The position numbers were made by a program, and so were the translations under genes. The notes under the pieces were generated by a model, which worked only from the letters and a program-made list of their open reading frames with translations, did not search any database and had not been told where the DNA came from. A stretch of 64,000 nucleotides of DNA from Actinomycetota bacterium (GTDB lineage Bacteria; Actinomycetota; Acidimicrobiia; Acidimicrobiales; JAJPHE01): the NCBI GenBank assembly GCA_027315345.1, contig DAHUYE010000060.1, forward strand, positions 35,949-99,948, read 5' to 3'. This document shows, piece by piece, positions 1-8,341 of this stretch (the first letter of the stretch is position 1; every line of letters starts with the position of its first letter).

Positions 1-434
1 ATAAGGCCGTAGAGGACGACGGCGCCGGGGGCACCCAGCAAGGGAGAAGCGTGCCCGTCGAGGATGCCGCTGAAGCCCTCCCCGATCCACCACACCCCGA
101 GGCCGAAGACGAACGACACCACCAGGGCGGTGCGCAACGACCGCCTCCAGAGGATGCCGACGCCGATGCCGATCTGCACCAGGCCCAGCACGACCGTCCA
201 CAGCCCGACGTCGCGGCCCAGGAAATGGGCCACGTGGCTGATGGCGTAGGCGATGGCGCCGGGCTGGCCCCGGACGTTGGGCTGGACGAACATCGCCACC
301 AGCTGGTGGAACATCTGGGGCTGGAAGCTGAGGACGCCGTCGAGAATCCACAGGACTCCCAATGCGCTCCTCAATCCGTCCGGGGTCACCCCCGGGCGGC
401 GCCGGCGGCTGGTCTGGGGTTGGACGGGTTCCAT
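1..434 (-). CDS. Actinobacterial small membrane protein (3' end outside window)
   Basis: This reading frame runs leftward from an ATG at 434 off the window edge, giving 144 codons. The protein begins with a short basic segment, then GVLWILDGVLSFQPQMF, a hydrophobic helix around residues 70-95 (VGLWTVVLGLVQIGIGVGIL), another around 100-115, and the ending GEGFSG..GHASPLLGAPGAVVLYGL. I recognise this ending as characteristic of a widespread actinobacterial membrane family of unknown function, distantly DoxX-like in topology. No catalytic motif is visible. Codon choice is strongly GC at third positions, which supports real coding. It diverges from the phasin-like gene. The function is unknown. 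Confidence 0.7.
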   Translation of the reverse strand, partial: MEPVQPQTSRRRRPGVTPDGLRSALGVLWILDGVLSFQPQMFHQLVAMFVQPNVRGQPGAIAYAISHVAHFLGRDVGLWTVVLGLVQIGIGVGILWRRSLRTALVVSFVFGLGVWWIGEGFSGILDGHASPLLGAPGAVVLYGL

Positions 435-532
435 GGGCTGACCCCTCGATCCGGTTGGGGTGGGACAGCGAGAGGCTAGGACCGTCCGGCGGCGGCCAAA
501 CCGGCCCTGGCGCCATCCCGGCATAGAGGGCC

Positions 533-562
533 TTGACATTCTTAGCGAGTGCTAGATATACT
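533..562 (+). promoter_or_regulatory. Sigma-70-type promoter with a CIRCE-like half-site
   Basis: TTGACA (533-538) and TATACT (557-562) are separated by 18 bp, close to the vegetative consensus and far better than other promoters in this window. The spacer contains GAGTGCTAG (547-555), which resembles one arm of the HrcA CIRCE operator, and a short TAGC-GAGT-GCTA inverted repeat (543-554). The full two-armed CIRCE is not present, so heat-shock control is only a possibility. Confidence 0.75.
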
Positions 563-599
563 TTGCATCAACCCAGAAGCAAACAGGAGACAACCCCCC

Positions 600-938
600 A
601 TGCCCACCGCCATCACCGAGATCACCGAGCGCATCCAGGACCAGGTCCTCGACTTCGTCAAGACCGGCCAGGAGGCCGTCATCGACGCCGTCCGGAACCT
701 CTCCAGCACCGTCGAGGGCGTCCTGCCCGAGGCGGCCAAGACCGGTCTGGCCAGCAACATCCCCGTGGCCACCGAGGCCGTCGATTCTGCCTTCGGCTTC
801 GCCGGCAAGGTCCTCGAGATCCAGCACGGCTTCTTCACCCAGGTCCTCGGGGCCGTCACGCCCGGCACCTCCGTGCCCGCCGCCCCCGCCACCAAGACCG
901 CCCGGACGGCCAAGTCCGGCACCACCGCCGCCGCCTGA
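600..938 (+). CDS. Phasin / HbhA-like small helical protein
   Basis: This 112-residue protein is probably entirely helical in its first 85 residues (MPTAITEITERIQDQVLDF...) and ends in an Ala/Pro/Lys/Thr-rich tail. That layout is shared by polyhydroxyalkanoate granule phasins and by the mycobacterial heparin-binding haemagglutinin HbhA, whose C-terminus is Lys/Ala/Pro-rich. The ATG at 600 is preceded by AGGAGA at 585-590, and a strong promoter and a downstream hairpin bracket it as a single transcription unit. The next gene is an XRE regulator; in mycobacteria an XRE gene also neighbours hbhA, which supports the family link. It may coat storage granules or act at the cell surface; I cannot tell which. 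Confidence 0.65.
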   Translation: MPTAITEITERIQDQVLDFVKTGQEAVIDAVRNLSSTVEGVLPEAAKTGLASNIPVATEAVDSAFGFAGKVLEIQHGFFTQVLGAVTPGTSVPAAPATKTARTAKSGTTAAA

Positions 939-962
939 ACCCCCCCTCGGGTAGCGGTATGA

Positions 963-994
963 GCGAAGGGGCGACCTCAGCGTCGCCCCTTCGC
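963..994 (+). terminator. Hairpin after the phasin-like gene
   Basis: GCGAAGGGGCGAC (963-975) and GTCGCCCCTTCGC (982-994) form a perfect 13-bp stem with a 6-nt loop, 25 nt after the stop codon. No T-run follows, as is common for terminators in GC-rich actinobacteria. Confidence 0.7.
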
Positions 995-1066
995 CGCGTC
1001 CGGGTCCGGACCGCCCGGCTGCCGGCCTCCCCGCCCCGGCGCCCACCCGTGGGTACGGTTGCCGGG

Positions 1067-1519
1067 ATGGACACGGACGGTGAGGTCGAAAGCCCCCTGG
1101 AGCGGGCGACCCGGCGCCCCCGGGCCATCAAGGACCGGGTCATGAAAGATCAGTCCCAGTCCCTTCAGGCCCATCTCGAGACGCTGGGCAACTTCATCCA
1201 CAGCCAGCGCAAGCTGGCCAACCTCTCTCTGCGCGAGCTGGCCGAGAGGACCAACGTCTCCAACCCGTACCTGAGCCAGATCGAACGGGGCCTGCACGAA
1301 CCCTCCGTCCGGGTGCTTCGCTCCATCGCCCGGGCCCTCAACGTCTCGGCCGAGACCCTCCTGGCCCAGGCCGGCATCCTCGAAGGCGAGGAGGCCGGCG
1401 GAGCCGAACGGCCCCAACCGAGCACCGAGGACGCCATCCGGGCCGACCGCTTCCTGAGCGACTCCCAGAAAGAGGCGCTCCTCACCGTCTACCGGAGCTA
1501 CCGGGCTGCTTCGGCCTGA
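1067..1519 (+). CDS. XRE-family transcriptional regulator
   Basis: The 150-residue protein carries a classic five-helix XRE DNA-binding domain at about residues 36-100, including LSLRELAERTNVSNPYLSQI and ERG, followed by a charged tail with DRFLSDSQKEALLTVYRSY. I chose the ATG at 1067 because TACGGT lies 7 nt before it, the leaderless arrangement seen repeatedly here; a downstream ATG at 1142 would remove 25 residues without touching the HTH. The domain resembles the regulator encoded next to hbhA in mycobacteria, so it probably controls the adjacent phasin-like gene and itself. The target is inferred from position only. Confidence 0.85.
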   Translation: MDTDGEVESPLERATRRPRAIKDRVMKDQSQSLQAHLETLGNFIHSQRKLANLSLRELAERTNVSNPYLSQIERGLHEPSVRVLRSIARALNVSAETLLAQAGILEGEEAGGAERPQPSTEDAIRADRFLSDSQKEALLTVYRSYRAASA

Positions 1520-1600
1520 TCCCGGGCGCCCGTGGGCCCGTTCCGACCCCGCCACACCCCCACGCCACCCTCGGCCCCGGCATGGCTAGGCTGGGAACAC

Positions 1601-3664
1601 ATGTTCGACCTTAGTGGGCTGAATCCGGAACAGCAGGCCGCCGTCAGTCACGATGACCGTCCCCTGCTGGTGCTGGCCGGAGCCGGGACAGGCAAGACGG
1701 CCACCCTGGCGGCCCGGGTGGCGGCCCTGCTCGAGCGGGGGGTGCCGCCGGAGCGGCTCTGCCTTCTCACCTTCTCCCGTCGGGCCTCCACGGAGATGCT
1801 GGCCCGGGCCGGGCGCATGGCCGACCCGTCGCGGGCGGCCCGGGTGGTAGGCGGGACCTTCCATGCCGTGGCCACCCAGCTGCTGCGGCGCTACGGATCC
1901 CTGATCGGCCTGGATCCCGGCTTCAGCGTCCTCGACAGCGCCGACACCACCGAGCTCATCGGCCTGGTCCGCCACGACCTGGGACTGTCAGGCACCCTGG
2001 GCCCGCGCTTCCCTCGCAAGGAGACCCTGGCTTCGATCCTGAGCCACGTGGCCAACGCCCAGGTGAAGCTGTCCGACGTCCTGGCCCACTCCTTCCCGTG
2101 GTGCGCCGAGGACATCGAGGGCATCCGGGCCGTCTTCAGCGCCTACACGGTGCGCAAGCGCGCTCAGCAACTCTGCGATTTCGATGACCTGCTGCTGCTG
2201 GTCCGGGCCATCGGTACCAGCGACGGGGGCCGGAGGGCGTTGGCTTCCCTCTTCGATCACGTGCTGGTCGATGAGTACCAGGACGTCAATCGGATCCAGG
2301 TCGACCTGGTCGACCTCCTCCGGCCCGGCGGTACCGGTCTGTGTGTGGTGGGCGATGATGCGCAGGCCATCTACGGCTTCCGCGCCGCCACCACCGCCGC
2401 CATCTCCGAGTTCCCCGACCGGTACGCGGACGCGGTGGTGATCCGCCTCGAGCACAACTACCGCTCCACCCCTCCGATCCTGGCTGTGGCCAACCAGGTG
2501 ATGGCCGACGCCCCCGAGGGCGCCACCAAGACGCTGTGGTCCGAACGGCCGGGCCGGCGGCGGCCGATCCTGCGCACCTGCACGGATGAGTCGGCCCAGG
2601 CCGAGGCGGTGTGCGAATCGGTGCTCTCCCATCGGGAGACCGGGATCGCCCTCAACCAGCAGGTGGTCCTGTTCCGGGCCGCCCACCACTCCGACCTGCT
2701 GGAACTGGCTCTGGGCCGGCGGCGGATTCCGTACGTCAAATACGGCGGCCTGCGCTTCGTGGAGGCCGCTCACGTCAAGGACTTCCTGGCCATCCTGCGC
2801 CTGTTGGACAACCCCTGGGACGAGCTGGCCTGGTTCCGCATCCTTCAACTGCTCGAAGGGGTGGGGGCGGCCACCGCCCGGCGGGTCATGGATCAACTGG
2901 GCGTGCGCCGCTCCGGAGATGACCCTCCGGAGGCGGTCGGAGCCATCCTCTCGCCCGTGGCCCGGCTGCTGGCGGCGGCGCCCTCCGTACCGACTCCGGC
3001 CCGGGAGGAGCTGAACGGATTGCGGCGGGCTCTGGGGGACTGCGTGGTGGAACCGTCGCCCCCGGTCGGAACCCAGGCCGACACGGTGGCGCGCTGGCTC
3101 ACCCCCATCGTCCAGCGCCGCTACGACGCCGCCGCCGCCCGGTGCGGGGACCTGGAGCGCCTGTCCGAGCAGGCCGCCGCCGCCCCGACCCGTGACCGTT
3201 TCGTGGCCGACCTGACCCTGGACCCACCGGTCATTGCCGGGGACATGGCCGGCCGGCCCGTTCTGGATGACGACTGGCTGGTCCTCTCCACCGTCCATTC
3301 GGCCAAGGGCGGGGAGTGGGACGTGGTCCATGTCATCCACGCCGCCGACGGCGCCTTCCCCTCCGACATGGCCACCGGGGATCTCAACGGGATAGCCGAG
3401 GAGCGGCGGTTGTTCTACGTGGCCGTGACCCGGGCCCGCGACGCCCTGGAGATCAGCGCCCCCCTCCGGTACCACCACCACCGGAACCGCCTGGATGACC
3501 GGCATGGTTACGCCCCGTTGTCACGGTTCCTGTCCGAGCCGGTGCGCTCACTGATGGACACCGAGCAGGCCGGTGGGCGCTATTCCTTCCCCGACGCCGC
3601 GGACGTCCCCGACGGATCAGGGGTGGGGGCGGTCGACGCCCTCCTGGCTGATCTGTGGTCCTGA
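1601..3664 (+). CDS. UvrD/Rep-type superfamily 1 DNA helicase
   Basis: The 687-residue protein unwinds DNA 3' to 5' using ATP and belongs to the UvrD/Rep/PcrA group, acting in repair or replication restart. Motifs appear in family order: Q motif LNPEQQAAV, Walker A AGAGTGKT at about residue 33, Ia TFSRRASTEML, Walker B LVDEYQD, motif III GDDAQAIYGFR, IV HNYRST, V VHSAKGGEWD and VI RRLFYVAVTRARD. The length fits the family, slightly short of PcrA, with a compact 2B region. The start at 1601 follows TAGGCT (1587-1592) by 8 nt, consistent with leaderless transcription. It is monocistronic, and the paralog cannot be assigned more closely without phylogeny. Confidence 0.93.
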   Translation: MFDLSGLNPEQQAAVSHDDRPLLVLAGAGTGKTATLAARVAALLERGVPPERLCLLTFSRRASTEMLARAGRMADPSRAARVVGGTFHAVATQLLRRYGSLIGLDPGFSVLDSADTTELIGLVRHDLGLSGTLGPRFPRKETLASILSHVANAQVKLSDVLAHSFPWCAEDIEGIRAVFSAYTVRKRAQQLCDFDDLLLLVRAIGTSDGGRRALASLFDHVLVDEYQDVNRIQVDLVDLLRPGGTGLCVVGDDAQAIYGFRAATTAAISEFPDRYADAVVIRLEHNYRSTPPILAVANQVMADAPEGATKTLWSERPGRRRPILRTCTDESAQAEAVCESVLSHRETGIALNQQVVLFRAAHHSDLLELALGRRRIPYVKYGGLRFVEAAHVKDFLAILRLLDNPWDELAWFRILQLLEGVGAATARRVMDQLGVRRSGDDPPEAVGAILSPVARLLAAAPSVPTPAREELNGLRRALGDCVVEPSPPVGTQADTVARWLTPIVQRRYDAAAARCGDLERLSEQAAAAPTRDRFVADLTLDPPVIAGDMAGRPVLDDDWLVLSTVHSAKGGEWDVVHVIHAADGAFPSDMATGDLNGIAEERRLFYVAVTRARDALEISAPLRYHHHRNRLDDRHGYAPLSRFLSEPVRSLMDTEQAGGRYSFPDAADVPDGSGVGAVDALLADLWS

Positions 3665-3689
3665 GCGAGCCGACCGCAGTGGCCCGAGG

Positions 3690-4958
3690 TCACCAGTCGT
3701 CCCGGGTGAGAGGCATGCCGCTGCGGCCTTCGGGACCGGTCCGCACTCCCAGGATCTGATGGATGGAGATCTCGTTCTCCTCGAAGCTGACCGCCGAACC
3801 GGTCATGTAGATCTTCCACACCCGGGCCCGGGGTTCGCCCACCAGGGCCACCGCCTCGTCCCAGTTGGCTTCCAGGTTCTCCACCCACTGGCGCAGGGTC
3901 AGGGCGTAGTGCTCGCGGAGCGACTCGACGTCGCGGACCTCGAAGCCGGCCTTCTCCATGCGCAGCACGGTGTCGCCCACGTCGTGCAACTCCCCGTCCG
4001 GAAAGACGTAACGGGCGATGAAGGTGTCCTTGCTCATGGCCGCCCCCTCCGGGGTGGAGATGGCGTGATTGAGCAGACGCCCACCGGGGCGCAGCCGGCG
4101 GAAGATGTGGGCGAAGTACTCATCGGCGTTGGCCCGCCCGACGTGTTCGAACATGCCGATGCTGGACACGGCGTCGAAGGGCTCGTCTTCGGGTAGCTGG
4201 CGGTAGTCGCTGAGGCGCACCTCGGCCCGGTCGGCCACGCCGGCCTTCTCGATGCGCTGGCGGGCCAATTCCCACTGGGCATGGGAGATGGTCGCCCCCA
4301 AGGCCCGGACCCGGTGGTGGCGGGCGGCATGGATCAACATCCCGCCCCAACCCGAGCCGATGTCGAGCAGGCGCTGGCCTTCGGTCAGTCCCAGCTTCCG
4401 GCAGATCAGTTCGTACTTGGCCTCCTGGGCCTCATCCAGGCCGGCGTCGGCCTTGACGAAACGGGCGCAGGAATAGGTCATGGTCGGCCCCAGGACCAGC
4501 CGGTAGAACTCGTTGGAGACGTCGTAGTGGTGGGCGATGGCAGCCGCATCGCGCCGACGGGAGTGCAGACGGCCGCTCAGTCGGGCCTCTTCGGGTGGGG
4601 GCGGCAGGGGCCGGCCCAGGACTCCGAGGCGACGGGCCGCCCGCAGGGTGGAGATCAGCACCGAGGGAGGGATCTTCCAGTCCGGCGGGGCCGCCCTGGC
4701 CACCTGCCGGAGAGCCTCGAAGGTGTCCCCCTCCACCGTCAGCCCACCGGTCACGTAGGCCCGTCCGAAACCCAGGTCGTTGGGGCGATACAGAACTCGA
4801 CGCAGAGTCTCGGGACCATCGATGGTGACGGTGGCCACCGGCTCCGAGACGCGTCCGAAGGTGCTCCCATCCCAGAACCGCACCAAGACCGACGGCTCGG
4901 GACCGAGCAGGAACCCGAACAGCGGTTGCAAGGCGGCGGCAACGGTTACTTCTCCCAA
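3690..4958 (-). CDS. Cyclopropane-fatty-acyl-phospholipid synthase family methyltransferase
   Basis: The 422-residue enzyme transfers a methylene group from S-adenosylmethionine to double bonds of membrane phospholipid acyl chains, or to related lipids as in mycolate-modifying paralogs. The first 140 residues match the lipid-binding N-terminal domain of Cfa proteins. They are followed by TMTYSCARF (active-site Cys region), the SAM motif LLDIGSGWGG, and the Cfa-type helix GMFEHVG. Translation probably starts at TTG 4958, preceded by GGAGGG that overlaps the stop codon of the upstream hydrolase, so the two genes look translationally coupled. An acyl-ACP desaturase at 58 kb could supply the unsaturated substrate; that link is inference. 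Confidence 0.92.
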   Translation of the reverse strand: MGEVTVAAALQPLFGFLLGPEPSVLVRFWDGSTFGRVSEPVATVTIDGPETLRRVLYRPNDLGFGRAYVTGGLTVEGDTFEALRQVARAAPPDWKIPPSVLISTLRAARRLGVLGRPLPPPPEEARLSGRLHSRRRDAAAIAHHYDVSNEFYRLVLGPTMTYSCARFVKADAGLDEAQEAKYELICRKLGLTEGQRLLDIGSGWGGMLIHAARHHRVRALGATISHAQWELARQRIEKAGVADRAEVRLSDYRQLPEDEPFDAVSSIGMFEHVGRANADEYFAHIFRRLRPGGRLLNHAISTPEGAAMSKDTFIARYVFPDGELHDVGDTVLRMEKAGFEVRDVESLREHYALTLRQWVENLEANWDEAVALVGEPRARVWKIYMTGSAVSFEENEISIHQILGVRTGPEGRSGMPLTRDDW

Positions 4959-4961
4959 TCT

Positions 4962-6677
4962 CTACCCTCCGGCTAAGGCCCGGGCCGAGGTGCAACTCAT
5001 GTCCCCGTTGGGCTCGATGACGGCATCCGGTCCCAGCTTCCACGCCGGGTTGGCGTTGAGAGCCAGGGGCGGCACCTGCCAGGCCGCCGAGGCCGGACGC
5101 AGGACGTGTTCCAGAATGGCCCAGCCGGCATTGGCGGGGAGAACCTTGTGCTCCAGCACGTCGATTACGACGGCGTCGGCGCCGGCGTCACCGAGGGCGC
5201 CGCTGTGGAAGGCCGGCACCACCACGGTGGGGATACCCAGTTCCGGATCCTGGGGGGCGGCCACGGCGTCGGCCACCGGTTCCACCGCCACCTGATCGAT
5301 GCCCTGGACCGGGCAACTCAGCAGCGACCGGATGGCCGGCGCCTCATCCACGATGGACTGGAACAGGGCGGTGGACGGGGAGATCCTGAACGGTGAGATG
5401 GAGCCGAGGGTATCGGTAAGCCCCTGCAGCCCGAGCCGGGCCACCACCCCCCAACCATCGGTTCCGGCCGGGGGGTAATAGGCCCGGCCCGGCGTCACCA
5501 GCGGGCTGAGGAGAACGACCTGGTCCACCGGGGCGTCGGGGTAGCGGGCCAGGAAGGTCTCGGCCACCAGGGACCCCTCGCTCACCGCCACCAGGCTGAC
5601 CTTGTGGTGGTCCCGGGCGGCCAGGACATCGACCTGGGCGTCCATCTCCTGATCCAGGGTGTCCAGGCCCGCCACCGTGTCCGAGGCCTGAAAGGCCCGG
5701 GGCCGGCCGGCAGCGTTGAGCCCGGCGTAGGAGAAGCGGACCTCATCGAAGGGACCGGGGAGCCAGGGACCGCTGGTCCCGTCCCACTTGGTGCCGAAAC
5801 CAGAGGCGATCAGGACCGGGGCACCGCGGTCGGGGCGGTGCACGGTGGCGGCCTGGGCGGCGGCTACGGCCCGGGCCTGGCGGGCCCGGGCCCCGGCCAC
5901 GGCAAAGCCGATCCCGGCCCCACCGACCACGATGATCAGCAGACCGGCCAGGGAGGCGGGCACCACCGGGAGGAAGCGCACCGAACGCCGTTCGGAGGTC
6001 ACCGCCCCCACCACACCCCTCCAGGCCCAGGCGTTGAACAGGCCGCCCAGGACGGCCACCGGGATGGAGAGCCGTCCCGGGCTGATCCCGCTGACCCCGG
6101 AGCAGATGGTCATGACCAGGAAGGTGAGAGCGATCCAGCCGATGGCCCGCACCGGGACGGTGCGCCGCCACCAGTTCGGGGACACGGCCCCCGGTCCGAC
6201 GAGCACGGCCACGGCCAGCACGGGCGGCACGGCGGCGAAGAACAACCAGGACAGCGACACCACCGCCATCCCGAACAGCAGCATGACCCAGGGGGCCAGT
6301 AGCACCGCCGCCACGGCCGTGAAACTCAGGCTGTGCAGCCACGCCTTCAGGAAGCCGGGGCGCTCCCCCCTCCGCTCAATGGGCCAGGCCTCCCGCACGA
6401 TGAGGGTGTCGAGACCGCTGCGGAAGATCAGCAGGGCCGCCAGCTCCAGGACGAAGGCGGGCAGGGACTGGTGGTAGACGACCAGCCAGCGCAGGTCGTG
6501 GAACAGCCCGAAGGGGGCGGCGGCGGTGACCTGGGGAGCGAGTCCGCCGGCCCAGGTGGCGCCCAGGGCGGTGAGCAGGGCCGCCTCGGCCGTGGCCACG
6601 GCCACGCACAGGACGATGAGGCGGGGTTTCTCCCGGAAGATCAGCCCCGCCCGCCGTAGGGGGGGACCTTCGAGCAT
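4962..6677 (-). CDS. Multi-TM protein with C-terminal alpha/beta-hydrolase domain
   Basis: The 571-residue protein has about seven or eight hydrophobic segments in residues 1-270 and then a soluble domain. The soluble domain looks like an alpha/beta hydrolase: VLIASGFGTKWDGTSG (oxyanion strand), a probable nucleophile elbow AVSEGS in place of GxSxG, and a late HS/H region (VVPAFHSG, EHKVLP). I see no closer family name. TAAATT (6685-6690) lies 7 nt before the ATG, so a leaderless promoter sits inside the end of the coupling-ATPase gene, and the reading frames overlap by 37 nt. It is followed after 3 nt by the cyclopropane synthase, suggesting a role in envelope lipid handling. Confidence 0.7.
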   Translation of the reverse strand: MLEGPPLRRAGLIFREKPRLIVLCVAVATAEAALLTALGATWAGGLAPQVTAAAPFGLFHDLRWLVVYHQSLPAFVLELAALLIFRSGLDTLIVREAWPIERRGERPGFLKAWLHSLSFTAVAAVLLAPWVMLLFGMAVVSLSWLFFAAVPPVLAVAVLVGPGAVSPNWWRRTVPVRAIGWIALTFLVMTICSGVSGISPGRLSIPVAVLGGLFNAWAWRGVVGAVTSERRSVRFLPVVPASLAGLLIIVVGGAGIGFAVAGARARQARAVAAAQAATVHRPDRGAPVLIASGFGTKWDGTSGPWLPGPFDEVRFSYAGLNAAGRPRAFQASDTVAGLDTLDQEMDAQVDVLAARDHHKVSLVAVSEGSLVAETFLARYPDAPVDQVVLLSPLVTPGRAYYPPAGTDGWGVVARLGLQGLTDTLGSISPFRISPSTALFQSIVDEAPAIRSLLSCPVQGIDQVAVEPVADAVAAPQDPELGIPTVVVPAFHSGALGDAGADAVVIDVLEHKVLPANAGWAILEHVLRPASAAWQVPPLALNANPAWKLGPDAVIEPNGDMSCTSARALAGG

Positions 6678-8341
6678 GGAGGGAAATTTACCCGGGTGGG
6701 CGGCCGCCTATCCCCCGCCCGGCGGGCCATGAGGCGCGGGTCCTCGAACCACGGGCGCAGGGCCATCTGGACCGGGGGCAAATGCCCGTAGAGGAGCAGC
6801 CCGTGGCCGGGAGCGATCCGGCGCAGGGCATCGGCCGGCGCCAGGCGGCGGTGGGCGACGGCCTCGGTGGTCGAGCGAGCCCCGTCGGGCCCGACCGTCC
6901 GGGATACCTCACTGTCGGCCGAGTCGCCCACCAGGCTGCTGAGGGCCTCCAGGGTGGCCGGGTCACCCACCCCGGACAGGAGGATCTTGGCCCGGTGGTT
7001 GTTGATGACCGAGGCGGCCCGGGCCCCGTAGCGGGCGGTGACCTGGGCCAGGTCCTGCCACACCGTCACCAGCTGGATACCCTGCCCCGCCCCGGTGGCG
7101 GCCAGGCCGTCGAGGTCCTCGAGCGGGGCGATGGCGGCCGCTTCGTCCAGGACTATCAGCAGGGGCCGGGTCAGCGGCCCACCCGTGGCGGCGCAGCGCT
7201 CGTAGACGGTCCGGACCACCTGGTCGACCAGGGCGGTGAAGAGCGGCCGGAGCCGGCGCTGCTCATGGGCGGGGGCGCACAGGAACAGGGAGTGGGCGCC
7301 GCCGTCGAGGAGCGGACCGGGGTCGATGACGGCGCCGGCCTCGGCGGCGGAGAGATCGGGTTCGGCAAAAGGATCCAGCACGGTCTCGGTGGTGGTGAAG
7401 ATCGAACTGCGGGCCCGCTCCTCCCGGCCGAAGCTGGCCGTGGCCGCCAGCAGGGCCGGCTGGTGACCGAGGCCGGCCAGCACGTCGAGCACCTCTTCGG
7501 TCTCCTGGGTATCGACCCAGCGGACCACGTCCGCCATGGTCCGGTCCGAGACCGCCGCCGCCAGGAGCAGCGGGGCCAGCAACTTGGCGCTGGTGGCGTA
7601 CCAGAATTCCGAATCGGCCGAGCCGGGTTGGCCGGAGCGGGCCGCCTCGATCAGCGCCGACGCCGTCCGCCTGGCCCCGGCCCAGGTCCTGGCTCCAGCC
7701 AGGGGGGACCAGGCGTCGGCGGGCAGACCGGTGCAGCCGGCCGGGTCGTAGATCCAGACCCGCCCGGCCCGGCGGCGGGCGGCCAGGGTGTCGCGCACCA
7801 GGTCGGTCTTGACGCTGGCGGCCAGGACCGGCCCGTCCCACTCCAACAGGGCCGGGACGGCCAGCCCGCTCGTCTTCATGGTCTGGGTCGGTCCCACCAC
7901 CAGCACCGACTGGCGGGCCTCGGCGGCCAGCAGCACCCCCCGGCCCCGGCCCCAGCGCCCGAGCACCAGCCGGCCCGGCTCCGGTCCGGGGACGACCAGG
8001 GCCCGGAGCTGGGTCCGGGTGGCCCAGCTGGCCCCGCCGGGATCGAAGGCGGCCCGGCGCCGAAGCCTCCGGGGCCGGGTCCGGCCCTGTCGTCGCGGTA
8101 GCCACGGGCGGGGGCGGGGGCGGGGGCGGGGGCGGCGGCGCTGGGACCGGACCCGGCCCGGGCGTGGCGTCGCCTTCCACGCCGACCAGGCCAGCCACCC
8201 CGCGACTCCCGCCACCCCGAGGGCGACGGCCAGCCCATGGTGGCCCCGGGCCCACACGACCAACTCGACCAGAGCGGCGCCGGTCATGAGCTCACCGGCC
8301 CCGGAGGGGGAGGCGGAGCCGGCCGGGCGCTTCGGGCTCAT
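6641..8341 (-). CDS. TraG/TraD (VirD4)-like type IV coupling ATPase
   Basis: The 566-residue membrane-anchored ATPase is of the kind that feeds substrates to type IV secretion channels. One hydrophobic helix lies near residues 24-48, followed by an extremely Arg/Pro-rich stretch, then Walker A GPTQTMKTS, Walker B LLIVLDEAAA, and the typical VirD4 signature AGQGIQLVTVWQDLAQ with later NNHRAKILLSG. The ATG at 8341 overlaps the upstream stop (ATGA). The Arg/Pro stretch is encoded by a GGGGGC hexanucleotide run at 8105-8139. It is the last gene of a five-gene operon. No relaxase gene is linked, so DNA may not be the substrate. Confidence 0.85.
   Translation of the reverse strand: MSPKRPAGSASPSGAGELMTGAALVELVVWARGHHGLAVALGVAGVAGWLAWSAWKATPRPGRVRSQRRRPRPRPRPRPWLPRRQGRTRPRRLRRRAAFDPGGASWATRTQLRALVVPGPEPGRLVLGRWGRGRGVLLAAEARQSVLVVGPTQTMKTSGLAVPALLEWDGPVLAASVKTDLVRDTLAARRRAGRVWIYDPAGCTGLPADAWSPLAGARTWAGARRTASALIEAARSGQPGSADSEFWYATSAKLLAPLLLAAAVSDRTMADVVRWVDTQETEEVLDVLAGLGHQPALLAATASFGREERARSSIFTTTETVLDPFAEPDLSAAEAGAVIDPGPLLDGGAHSLFLCAPAHEQRRLRPLFTALVDQVVRTVYERCAATGGPLTRPLLIVLDEAAAIAPLEDLDGLAATGAGQGIQLVTVWQDLAQVTARYGARAASVINNHRAKILLSGVGDPATLEALSSLVGDSADSEVSRTVGPDGARSTTEAVAHRRLAPADALRRIAPGHGLLLYGHLPPVQMALRPWFEDPRLMARRAGDRRPPTRVNFPPCSKVPPYGGRG

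Noticed and set aside
529..555. Complete CIRCE heat-shock operator
   Set aside because: Only one arm (GAGTGCTAG) is present; the bases where the opposite arm should be do not match.
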